DNA of 64,000 nt, from assembly GCA_029204225.1 (NCBI GenBank), contig CM055102.1:43933840-43997839 (forward strand), written 5' to 3'. Under the pieces are notes generated by a model, which saw only the letters and a program-made list of their open reading frames with translations, had not been told where the DNA came from and made no database searches. Source of the stretch: Diphasiastrum complanatum (lineage: Eukaryota; Streptophyta; Lycopodiopsida; Lycopodiales; Lycopodiaceae). Both the position numbers and the translations under genes were made by a program. Shown piece by piece: positions 54,441 to 64,000 of the stretch (within the stretch, counting starts at the first letter, position 1; each line of letters opens with the position of its first letter).

Positions 54441-55280
54441 TCATAAAGAGTTTGCCTTTAAGATTGAAAACTTACAATTTTCATCTTTATGAATGAACAC
54501 ATCATTCATGATTTTATTGAAGCCAAAAGATCCTACATTATGAAGATATTTCCATTTCCTTGCCTTCATAACTAATGTAAGCTTACAAGGAAAACATGCT
54601 TTGCTATACTTAAAAGCATCACACTCAACTAGTATTGCCTTAAGCCACCTTTGAGATACAAAACTCCCTTCAAAGCAAAATAGATCTTCATAAGTTGACA
54701 TGAGAGCATAAATGAAACTATTTTCATTCTGTGATTGCTCCTTATTCTTGATTGATTTCCCTTGGATAATGACAATAAGTTTCAACTTGTCCAAAGTTCC
54801 AAGCAAAATACTTTCCAAGGACATAAAATAGATCCAAGTTACTTTCATGAAAGTGACATCTATCTTTGCATCTTGAACCAAACAATGCACTTCCAAATGA
54901 AAAATTTCAAAAGATTTGACATGTGTTGTGATGGACTCTTGAAGACAAATCTTGCAAGTCCTTGTGAGACTCCAAGTCTCATTCACCTTTCCACAAAGGA
55001 AACACCTTTCCTTGGACTTGTCCTTCTTGTATTTGAATTTTGAACTTGAAGCTCCATCCTTCACCTCGGCCCCCTTGCTTTGGTTCTCCTTGGATGGATT
55101 GGTCTTCTTTTTGTAGCATCTTGAGAAAAAATATCCTCCCTTGCCACAAAGGTTGCACTCAGGATCCTTTCTTTCCTTCACTAGGATGTCACCTATTGAT
55201 GCCATGTGAATAAAAACCTGTGATATGGTTCTACAGATGTAATTTGTGACTTTCAAGAGACTAGATTTGAACATCTTCAA
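54441..55280 (-). CDS. Zinc-knuckle-like ORF inside the LTR element
   Basis: 279 codons. MASIGDILVKERKDPECNLCGKGGYFFSRCYKKK contains CX2CX4YX4C, a CCHC knuckle with His replaced by Tyr. A second Cys cluster (CFLCGKVNETWSLTRTCKIC) follows a Lys/Ser-rich linker. The C-terminal 150 residues resemble no family I know. It could be a decayed gag tail or captured host sequence. The second Met (MASIGDIL) near 55203 is the likelier start, because the preceding residues have no domain character. Confidence 0.45.
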   Translation of the reverse strand: MKMFKSSLLKVTNYICRTISQVFIHMASIGDILVKERKDPECNLCGKGGYFFSRCYKKKTNPSKENQSKGAEVKDGASSSKFKYKKDKSKERCFLCGKVNETWSLTRTCKICLQESITTHVKSFEIFHLEVHCLVQDAKIDVTFMKVTWIYFMSLESILLGTLDKLKLIVIIQGKSIKNKEQSQNENSFIYALMSTYEDLFCFEGSFVSQRWLKAILVECDAFKYSKACFPCKLTLVMKARKWKYLHNVGSFGFNKIMNDVFIHKDENCKFSILKANSL

Positions 55281-56830
55281 TAATCTAGAATGATCTACAA
55301 AAGATCTAGCTCACAAACCTAAGAATCAATCTTCACACTAATGACTAGTCACTTGGAAACTTTGCTTTGATCACTAAGACAAAAGCACACAATCTTTGAA
55401 TCAAATCACAAAAGAAATCAGATCCAATCTCCTATTGGACTCATCAAATACCAATGACTCTTTCTTTTGAAAGTTGAAATAGATATGAAAAAGATTTGAC
55501 AGCTAGATTTTCCTTTTCACTTGACTAGTTCTCTCAACACTTGAGATTCTTGAACAAAAGATGGGTTTTGTTTCAAATTCATGAAAATCAATCTTAATCA
55601 CTTCTTTTGGACTCACTCTTGACCCAAATAATCTCACTCTTGAGATTTAGAATGAATTTGATTTGATGAAAACAAACTATACCACCAATTTTTCACAAAG
55701 CTTAAAAATTAGACAACTAGAGATTCACAAAGATCTCAACCATACATGAATACTCAAATATGGACTCCTCCTCATTCTAGACATCAAATGGGATCACAAA
55801 TTGACCCTCACACTCTCACAAAGAAAGTTGAATAGAAATAATTTGAGTTTCATACATACTATGTCAATTTTTGCTCAATAAATTGAATTCAATCACTCCT
55901 ATTGGATTCCACCAATTACTTTACCTTTTAAGACTTGGAATGAAATTCAAAATCAAACGTTGTGATTTTTCTCACTAAGATATTGTGCTTCAAAGAGCTA
56001 ATGCCACTTAGATTTGATCACCTAGGAGAATACAAATTCTCCACCAATAACAACACAAAATGAGCTTCTAGATCTTGCCTTCTACAAAGGAAGGAACTCT
56101 TAGAAAATTGGATCTCTCTCTACACATTTGCCATAGACACCTTAATGACTCTTTTCAAACCTCACAAACACTCAAACAAATTGAGTAGGATTGAATAATG
56201 TGACTTGGATCTCAATCTCTTTTCTAGAACTCTCAATTTAAGCCAATCTATGTCAAATTCTACAAAAGATTTGCATAGATGCTCTATATGCACTAGAAAC
56301 TCTCAAAGGTTTCACTTGGAGGACAGATCCAAGGATGTTTTTTAGCAAATTGATGCTTCTAAACTTGACCCTATCACTCTTGAACAAATCTAGAGTGATG
56401 GTACAATGGATTTCAACCTCTCACCTTGCATATCACTCCTTAATCTATGATTTTTAGCAAAATCTCTCTCAACTTCAACATGCACTTAAAAAATCAGAGA
56501 TGATCAATTAATGCACCTATTTCAAGCTTGAAATTTAATTTCTTGGCTGATCTAATCCAAGAACTAATCAAGGGATTAGATTCTCTATAGAAAATGCTTG
56601 ATTTTGCACCAAAAATATCTCAATGAATTTTCTTAGCCAAAACCGGAGCTGTACGGCCTCACACGTGTGAAAAGGGTTCCTATAGCCCACAACAAGTTCT
56701 GGTCCAGAAATTTTGAGAATATCTATCAAATCCAACTCGCTACCCAAAATTTGACTAGTCTCCAAAAACTGCTAATTTTGGCTTTGATATGGATTAACCC
56801 TATCAATTTCAACAAAACCTCTTGTACTAG

Positions 56831-56842
56831 GCTCTGATACCA
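56831..56842 (-). promoter_or_regulatory. tRNA-iMet primer binding site of the 53-58 kb element
   Basis: GCTCTGATACCA next to the 5' LTR. Confidence 0.88.
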
Positions 56843-57663
56843 TGTGCAAAAAGTACAAAAAGGACCAAGAGAGGCTCTGATCCTCAAGAGGGATTGGTTG
56901 TCAGATTACTTGATCTATCAATCTACTTGAGATTAAGATCAATCTAGATCAATTCTAGACACAAAATCATAACAAGAACAATCATTAATTGAAGGTAGGT
57001 GTACTTTCTGGTTTCCCACGTGTGAAAACCTGTATGAGTACGGACTCCAACCTGAAAATCAAGTACACATTGATAGCACCTCAAAACAATCAAAACAAAT
57101 GTAGACAAATGGAGAGAATCACTCAAAATTGCTTCCAAAACCAAGATTGGTGTCTCACAATGATTATGGCCAAATGTGGCTCTATATATACAATAAGTGG
57201 GAGCTCGTGGTACTGATCATCCCTCTGATCCCACATGTGTGCTTTGTCATATGATGATTCATCATGCAAAATTGACACTTGGACAAAACCTTCTATTTTG
57301 AGCACTTTTGGTCCATTTTCCTTCTATATGGAGATGTACTTGGAAATCTTCTAGAAGTCCAAATTTGCCTACTTCAGCTTATTCCACACGTGTGAGCTGT
57401 CCTCTACACATGGGATGTGACACCTAACCAAAATATTTGGCTCATGCAATCAATAGATTGATGCCATGTGTCATATATCTAGAAAACTAGTTTTTGGCCT
57501 TTTTAGCCACTAGAACTTGAATTAAATCATATGTACAACCTATATGATTATGGTACATGACAAGTACATTATTTTCACACATGGAAACAGGCTCCACACA
57601 TGTGTAATCATCCTATATACATGATTTTTGGCCTCTACCAAGCTTATTTTTGCATTTTTCACA
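56843..57663 (-). repeat. 5' LTR of the 53-58 kb element
   Basis: Begins TGTGAAAAATGCA in element orientation and ends next to the primer site. Confidence 0.85.
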
Positions 57664-57894
57664 GAATGTGAATTGTAATAAGAAACCAAATCAGTCAGAC
57701 TTCACACTAAATCAACATCAAATTTTCTCAAATTGAAGTTCTTCATGACCACAAGAGTTGATCATCCTAGCAATGCTTAAAATTTTCAACTATACTCATT
57801 AACAATGGAGCTCTGTTGATCTTAACTATTGCAACAGAGGATAATCTGTATCTGCCTTTTCAAAGCAATTGTTAAAACCTAAAAGCCACAACTT

Positions 57895-58107
57895 TTATTC
57901 TACATATGCCTTCTTGGTTTCTTGGTATGCGACCACAGATGGTTGCTTTCCCCGTGAACTCAGAACCCATCTCGTGATTCCATCATCCTTTTCAACCTTA
58001 TTCCATACCAGTTCAAAATGCAATGAATCATGAATAGTTTTGTTCATATTTGCTACCGTGGTCTCTTGTTTGTGCATTGAGCAAAAATCCATCAACTGAG
58101 ATACAGG
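57895..58107 (-). CDS. Unidentified coding-like exon
   Basis: In the minus-strand frame a splice-acceptor-like CCCCCACCTGTATCTCAG is followed by LMDFCSMHKQETTVANM..., ending SVVAYQETKKAYVE and a stop at 57895. Amino acid composition and the acceptor suggest a real terminal exon, but I do not recognise the family. It lies about 160 bp downstream of the P450-like fragment on the same strand; P450 C-termini do not look like this, so the two need not belong together. Confidence 0.35.
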   Translation of the reverse strand, partial: PVSQLMDFCSMHKQETTVANMNKTIHDSLHFELVWNKVEKDDGITRWVLSSRGKQPSVVAYQETKKAYVE

Positions 58108-58291
58108 TGGGGGGATTAATACCAAAAATGACAATTATTGCATAGCTATTGAAAATTTGACAGCTTTTGGAGTGGACATGACAATAGTAGAATTTTCCAT
58201 CAAGTGATCATATCTGTCAAATTACAGAGCTTCATGCTTCAAATCAGAGTGAATTAATCATGTTGCTGAACAAAAATCTATAGTAAAGTAG

Positions 58292-58543
58292 CTATAATAT
58301 TGATAATAAAGGGAAAAAGAGAGCGAGCATAGACTTGGGGATGTGCTGGGAGTAGAATTGGTATGGACCCTGGATGTAGAAAGTGAAGCTTTCGCCTATC
58401 CATGGCAGAGACAAGCTTTCCTTTTGCAGCTGTGCTCCATGCAACCTATTGATCTGCACAATATTACTGTTCTTTCTCCAACGAGCAGCAATGGAGGCGA
58501 TAAACAACATTACTGTAGCAATGATAACAACAATCTGTAACAT
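58292..58543 (-). pseudogene. Cytochrome P450-like N-terminal fragment
   Basis: MLQIVVIIATVMLFIASIA is a hydrophobic membrane anchor followed by basic WRKN. Then SLPWIGESFTFYIQGPYQFYSQHIPK resembles the N-terminal 'LP-IGE-F--Y---P--F' signature of plant CYP85-clan P450s, such as the CYP707 type. The frame then enters MLALFFPLLSIL and a stop. No K-helix ExxR, heme-binding loop or other P450 exons are seen within the window. Either exon 1 with a distant partner or, more likely, a truncated relic. Confidence 0.45.
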
Positions 58544-60263
58544 CTTCCCTGGAAGAAGAAGAGCTAGTTGTTTGTGCGGAGTGCGGACAATGGAGCGTGG
58601 AGAGTTGAGACTGATAAAACATTAAACTGATATTGATTCTAAAGAACTGACACAATCATACTCTAGTTTTTATTATCAGCTCCAAAACCAGATTTTCCCA
58701 ACTCCAATATAAAACTCAATATAAATTTCCCATTATGTAACTCCTGTACTAAAGGGATCATTAAGAAGTACAAACAACACATACAAAGAAAGCATAACAT
58801 ATTTGTAAAGGCACCATTAAGAGTTGTAAACAACACATACAAAGGAAGCAACATCTGTAAATTCGTAACAACAAAGTGAGACTTGAAGTCATGTGAATCC
58901 TTCAAAAGCTCATAAGAAAAGTGTGTATCATAAACTAAAGCCCTACTTAATGGAGTTAGACTTGAAGACAAGTTTAATTAACTAAAGCTGGTGTTATAAA
59001 ACACCATTTTAACTTAAAAGCTTGCCTCCAAAACCATAAAGAGTTTTTTCTTTTCTCTTTAAACCATAGACAACACACATGTTGGAGCTTGATCTCTTTG
59101 GCTTGCACTTTCTCCCTCACGAAATGATGAGCAATACCCAGCATGCTCTGTGTACGTCATTGCATCTTTGATCACATTCTAGAGAAAGATCTTCAACACG
59201 CCTCTTGTTTCCTTATAAATGAGGCCATTGATATGCTTCACAATGTACCCATACTATATGGTCCCCCAACTGCAACCTTAAGAAGTAGGACTTCATAGTT
59301 GATTTTGTGACATGCCTCAAGAAACCTATCAAAATTATGAATGACTCCAAAGTTAAGTTATCTTTAAAAATATTTGCTAACATTATAACACATGCAATAA
59401 AACCGCCAACCACTACAATCATGCAAATATTTCTTTAAAAATATCAACAAAGCTTTGCAAAAGACTTATGCAGACACACAAAATTGCAATTAAAAGCTAA
59501 TTGTGTTCAAGATTTAATGTGATTTCAACAATTATTTCATGCAGGAAGCATTTAATCTTATGACACCAATTATGCGTCAACACGAGAACACATGCTAGTA
59601 AGGACAAAAACGAAAGCCACCAATAGACATAACACCTAGTGTAAAATATTCGCATTGAAATTTCTAAAGCTTGCAAAAAAATCTCACAAAAGCCTGAAAA
59701 CTTACCAAAAAAGCACATTGTCGGCTAAAATAGTGCTTTGAATCATCGAATGAACATGCAAAATTCTATCTGTATTGGACACATTTTTGTCACATCTACT
59801 CTACATATTTGTCACATTTTTGTCACATCTACTCTACATTGACTTAATACATTCTCATCACAAAGAAGGTACATGAGCTTGTACCCATGTTTCAGCATTA
59901 AAACATCTACAAACAATATATAATCAACTCTAAAACATCTTCTCAAGACAAGGGAGTCAACAGAGGTCAACATGCAAAATTTGCGGTTGACATGAGAATA
60001 CATGCTATCAAACTACTAACGATAGATATGAAGCCACCAACATGGACATAATACTAAGTCCAAAATTGCCTCACTCAAAATACTAAAGCTTGCAGAAAAA
60101 TCACACAAGAGGCTAGGAACTTACCAAAAAAGAACATTGTCGGCTGAGTAGTGCTTTGAATCATTGCAATAATATGCAAAATTATGGCTGTATTTGGCTT
60201 GTCGTTACATCTATTCACATCACTTGATACACAAACAAGTGCATGAGTTTGAATCAACATTTC
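58544..60263. other. Intergenic with a diverged duplication, no gene recognised
   Basis: Two diverged copies of one segment lie head to tail, about 59571-59900 and 59990-60260, offset about 415 bp. They share e.g. ACTTACCAAAAAAG.ACATTGTCGG and TAGTGCTTTGAATCAT. A short internal repeat ATTTTTGTCACATCTACTCT occurs twice near 59785-59835. Function unknown. Confidence 0.55.
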
Positions 60264-60746
60264 TCAATAGGTCTTGCTGCAATACATGATCATAAGTTTG
60301 AGTATTGCCTTCTTCTCAGCTTCAATCCTATCTCTATATATATCTCTATGGACTTTGGACCTACCATGATCCAACCATGAACTAGCGCAAATGTTAGTTC
60401 TCCCCAAAGTTCCAAATACATTGTTGAAATGGTTTGGCTGTTGCTTGCATACTTTACAGTACACCCTTCCTAATTTTTTGTTGAACTCTAGCCACGGGTA
60501 AGCAATGATCCATCGATCTTGCCACATGTTACAAGCTTCTGCAATTCTAAGAGCTTCTAGATTCTTTTGAAGGTTGGCTGATTGAATCTTTTCTTGTTTT
60601 GCATCAACTTTTTCCTCCTCATTGCACCCATCACAACTATATTTCTCGGTGTGCTTTTTCTTGTTAGCTCCAAACATTACAAAAATGCTAGATTGCTTTA
60701 TCTTAGTGTATTTAAAGTACATGTTTTTCACTTGTTTCACCAACAT
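60264..60746 (-). CDS. TTF-type zinc-finger domain protein fragment (transposase-related)
   Basis: 160 residues. The segment NMWQDRWIIAYPWLEFNKKLGRVYCKVCKQQPNHFNNVFGT...CASSWLDHGRSKVHRD has the C-X2-C...H-X4-H-like spacing of TTF/BED-related fingers found at the N-terminus of hAT-derived and zinc-finger-862-like proteins. The catalytic and dimerisation parts of a hAT transposase are missing. The start Met may not be the real one. Probably a relic of a domesticated or dead DNA transposon. Confidence 0.5.
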   Translation of the reverse strand: MLVKQVKNMYFKYTKIKQSSIFVMFGANKKKHTEKYSCDGCNEEEKVDAKQEKIQSANLQKNLEALRIAEACNMWQDRWIIAYPWLEFNKKLGRVYCKVCKQQPNHFNNVFGTLGRTNICASSWLDHGRSKVHRDIYRDRIEAEKKAILKLMIMYCSKTY

Positions 60747-61330
60747 CTTTGGAAGTTTTCATTGATGCTTGTGAGTACACACCTCCTGCAATAACTGACT
60801 ATAGAGACAATATTGAGGCAACAAAAAGCTTCAAAATTGCAATAGTAAAAAATCTATTTTTTTGTAAGAGTGCACACACACAACAGTCCCATATAATTTA
60901 GTGAAAAGCTAGCTAATATAGAAACTATGATTCATGAATGCATATTGCCAAAATTTGTCTACAACTCCTACAACTATACTAGTAATACATCCACACTGTC
61001 ACAATAATGAAAGTTATTTGTTTAAACAAAAGACCAATACTTAAAAGTCCAAAAGTTTTTGAAAATGGAGTAAGTTGAAATATTGAACTTTATGTAATTG
61101 GCCATGATAATCACCAAGATATACTATGCCAATCATTGTTTATAAGAAATATTTTGAAGGGAGGTAAGAGCATTTGGCATGTAAGGTATTTTCATAGCAG
61201 AAGACCCTGACCAAGTTTGGTCCCCCACCCCTTCTACCGATTTCAAGTCGGCCCTCCAATTCTAGCTTTTAGGTCCAAAACTTGCTAAAAATGGATTGTA
61301 CATTTGATCAATGATTAACTCTTCTACTTG
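60747..61330. other. Intergenic, nothing recognised
   Basis: AT-rich; may be the remaining interior of the LTR element whose primer site is at 61331. Confidence 0.4.
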
Positions 61331-61950
61331 GCTCTGATACCATGTTGAAGTACTGTTCTTTGGACCTTAAATGAGCCTAATAATGACTCCCAAGAGAGAT
61401 TGATTGATTGATTATCAATTGAATGCAAATTAGACATCGAAAACCAAGATCTAGATTGGCCACACATCAACCAAGAGCAATCATAAATCATTGATCTACT
61501 TGAAGATCTGACCCCACACGTGTGGTACGACCTCCAGTACGGCCTGAAACCATAAATTATTGGAGAACAAGTTATCTTATCATTTGGATCACAAAAAAAA
61601 TACAAGTATCATAATGAAGAAGCCAAGATTGCCAATGAGCTCTCAAAAATTCTAAGGCATTACTATGAGAGATGGATTGTATGTACAAAAAAGCACTTCT
61701 CCACCTCAAGTTAGGTGAAAATACGTGTAATAAGGAAGATGATTGACCATTTTTGCCCTAATTTCTCAATTTTACCTAACCCTGGAGTTTTGCCAAGTTG
61801 GTGGCTAGGTCCACCTCCACGATTCAAGGAATTTGGCCCTATAATCTAAGAATTATGACTAAACAAGCCTAACTAACCTTATGAATGAGATCTAAACTAC
61901 TCTCACCTCACACGCGTGATATCCAAATTTATTCAAAAAGCATCAGTCCT
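61331..61950 (-). mobile_element. Primer site and 5' LTR fragment related to the 53-58 kb element
   Basis: GCTCTGATACCA (61331-61342) is followed by TGTTGAAGTAC.... Sequence order and short blocks (GGACC, CAAGAG.GATTG.TTG, CAAGA.CAATCAT.AAT, CACACGTGTG, CCAAGATTG) parallel the LTR at 56843, so this is a diverged relative. The right edge is approximate and no second LTR was found. Confidence 0.5.
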
Positions 61951-63084
61951 AAGTAAAGGTCAATGGGTGATCAAGAAGTGGATCGATGTTTGAATTTAAG
62001 AGAAGACACTAATTAACATGACATCATTGTTTCATAGAATTACCTAAAAGAGAATTTGTTGTGAAAGGTGAGCATGAGGTTAGAGAGAATGATAATCTTG
62101 ATAATGTGGAAGGTTTGAAAGAACATGGATGAGGATGAGTGATTGGAAGAGATGATGGATTCCGAGATGGAAATGATCAACATATTGGAGACTATATTGA
62201 TTTGGATCAAGTGGATGACACAATGCATACAACAATTGTTTTCAATGAGCTAGTATGAAAATGTTTCCATTTTGTTTCTATTGAAGTTGATAACTTTGCA
62301 ATTTATGCAGATTCGAATGTCATAATGCCAATATGTAACCTCAATGACTATTATGAGAAGAGTATTTAGCAAAATAAACTCTTGCATCATTAGTTGGTGC
62401 TCCCCATATAAATTCATTTGCAAAAAACACGTGCAATAACTTTATTCAACATTGCAAAGAAGCAAATTGAGTATGATCAACTTCATGAGCAATATCAGTA
62501 GGAGTGTTAGGATAACAAAAATTTCAGTGTTGCCCATGGATAAAAGTTTGTATGAAAATAGAAATAGTACTCTTTTTTTTTTTTTTTTTCTGGCCAAATT
62601 GTAGCATTTGCAAAAAATTTAAGATAAGAATCAAGTTCTTTTGGATAAGCACGCTCAAGAGAAAGTAACTTGGGATGTGGAAAAGCGAAGGTTGTTAGCA
62701 AAAGGACAATTGCAAGTTGTATGTTGTTGTAATCAAGAATGTGAGCAAGAAATAAGTCTAAGCAATGTGGGAGTATGAGGACTACTTTTCATACCCATTA
62801 ATGATTGTTTAAGAAGAAAAAATCAGTTTATTACAGAAAAGACACGTTATTGGATACATAAAAAAAGACCTAATGGCCTTACAAAAGATTTTATTTGACA
62901 AACCAAAGCAATATGAGAACCATAACAACATGGAGACATGGTTCATTGATGTCAAACATCTCCAATGCCATTCACAACCAATACAAATGATACTTGATGC
63001 TTGAAAAAAAGTCCAGTGGTAAAGCACAAGACATTGAGGGGTTACAAATTGAACTTTTTAAATAGGCAAAGAGGTTCTTATTTA
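61951..63084. other. Intergenic, nothing recognised
   Basis: AT-rich with a T19 run near 62571. No coding pattern or repeats recognised. Confidence 0.4.
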
Positions 63085-63870
63085 ATCATGCTTTCTAAGG
63101 GGGTTTTTGTTATATTTGGTCCCAAAGCATTATCTTGCCTTTATTCAAAAGCGGCGACAAGGAGCTTTTCTCAAACTCTATAGCTATCATTATAGGCCAT
63201 TTGTGTGGCAAAATTTTTAGGAGGTTGCATCGTGCTATGGAACAAGATGGCTTTAGAAAAATACACTCTAGTATTAAAAATTCGTTTACACTAAGGGCTA
63301 CCATCAAAGACCAAACGTAGGAGGCTAAAAATTAATGGACGTCATGCTATGGAATAAATTGGTATTAGAGCAGGGCACTTTACTCTTGACCATTGGTTAC
63401 TCTTAGGGTTGTCATTGAGGAAATTTTAAAGAAAGCAAACTTTGTCCTCCAATAAGTAGTTTCGACCTCCTTTCCTCTCTATAAGTTGTAGGGTTCAACT
63501 CCATTCTGCCAACACATGAGGACATGCAAGAATAAAAAGTAGAAAACTCTTTACTATTGTTTTGTTGAATTTCTCAAGGTGTTTGATATGAATACAACAC
63601 CACTACAAAGATTATAGGAGATATTGGAAGAAAATTGGACTATAATCTACTTGAGACATGCATTGGAATACCTTTATAATAAGATGATACTAAAAGTCCG
63701 ACCTATAAATCGTTGTACTATTAAAATTCTCAGTAATATTGAAGTAAGACAACATTCTCCTCTGTCGCCCATTTTATATGGAGATAAGCTAAAGGTTGTT
63801 CTGATGACAAAGGAGGAGATGGTGCAAAATATCTACATTATATCATCGATTTATTGTTTTATTGAATGAT
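63085..63870 (+). pseudogene. RTE-like LINE reverse transcriptase relic
   Basis: Pieces of the RT domain occur in the right order but in changing frames: PLFKSGDKELFSNSIAIIIGHLCGKIF (63138-), FTLRATIKD (near 63280), a second GIRAGHFTLDH...TLRVVIEE-like segment (63350-63420), KVFDM (63577-, the KAFD catalytic block with the Asp kept), LYNKMILKVR (63673-), and VRQHSPLSPILYGDKL (63740-, equivalent to the family's VKQGCPLSPTLFG). The YxDD box is not seen. It is non-functional. The family copies RNA at a nicked target site. Confidence 0.65.
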
Positions 63871-63923
63871 GTGGTTTATCTTTGGCAATAAGATACAGTA
63901 ATCTGTTTCTCCACAACAGCATA

Positions 63924-63925
<2 letters not shown>

Positions 63926-63969
<44 letters not shown>
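63926..63969 (+). repeat. (TC)n microsatellite
   Basis: About 22 TC units near the right edge of the window. Confidence 0.95.
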
Positions 63970-63972
<3 letters not shown>

Positions 63973-64000
63973 CTTCAAAGCAGTTAAAGCCTGAAATATT

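Larger units (their letters stand above)
53099..57663 (-). mobile_element. LTR retrotransposon of uncertain superfamily, no pol
   Basis: About 820-bp direct repeats at 53099-53921 (3' LTR) and 56843-57663 (5' LTR), roughly 97% alike by eye, starting TGTGAAAAATGCA in element orientation. A minus-strand iMet primer site (56831-56842) abuts the right copy. The flanks share GAAT (..GGAAT before 53099, GAATG after 57663), a possible target duplication. The 2.9-kb interior has two minus-strand ORFs (below) and otherwise AT-rich non-coding DNA; no RT or integrase is visible. It is a non-autonomous element. Confidence 0.85.

Overview
The window looks like nuclear DNA of a land plant with a repeat-rich genome. 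The evidence is: LTR retrotransposons primed by initiator-Met tRNA (TGGTATCAGAGC, many times), a chromodomain Ty3/gypsy polymerase, a Copia-type gag, an RTE-like LINE relic, a plant-type heavy-metal-associated (HMA) domain gene with introns, and a fragment resembling a plant P450 N-terminus. I cannot place the lineage from sequence alone.

Positions 1-42616 are one continuous nest of a single Ty3/gypsy chromovirus family that comes in three kinds. (1) Pol-only elements with LTR-B (about 920 bp, TGTTGTAAAGCTGA...GCGCAACA): complete copy 35941-42215 (minus) with an intact 1160-residue PR-RT-RH-IN-chromodomain ORF, and the end of another at 1-1858. (2) Gag-only elements, also with LTR-B: 29377-34362 (plus) and a broken, partly inverted copy at 22376-29343. 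They carry gag, a CCHC knuckle and a decayed protease-like domain, but no RT, RNase H or integrase. (3) Elements without recognisable genes, with LTR-A (about 1.2 kb, TGTTGTAAAGCTAC...GCGCTACA): complete copies 4688-9906 and 12628-17402, plus interrupted copies, solo LTRs and fragments. All three kinds share the primer site, a hairpin-rich leader, the hairpin plus purine tract before the 3' LTR, and nearly the same LTR tips. The simplest reading is a split retrotransposon: gag and pol on separate elements, helping each other in trans, with the LTR-A elements using both.

Target-site duplications give the nesting order. An LTR-A element (V, 3330-22346) was entered by an inverted LTR-A element (U), itself entered by the pol element at the left edge. 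V was also entered by Y (CGCTG), which received X (GTATG) and Z (CCTAG). Further right, gag elements E1 and E2 sit in LTR-A 'R', and pol element E3 sits in LTR-A 'Q' (GATGG). Ectopic LTR recombination is recorded by an inversion in E1 and by a 640-bp cassette present at both 18717 and 26465.

From 42617 to 64000 the DNA is AT-rich and older. It holds a small Copia-type element with gag only (45681-47764), an HMA-domain protein gene in three exons (50794-52311, minus), a 4.6-kb LTR element of uncertain superfamily with a zinc-knuckle-like ORF (53099-57663, minus), an unidentified exon and a P450-like fragment near 58 kb, a TTF-type zinc-finger ORF (60264-60746), a related LTR fragment with its primer site (61331), and an RTE-like LINE relic (63085-63870). 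The HMA gene is the only one with the look of an ordinary host gene.
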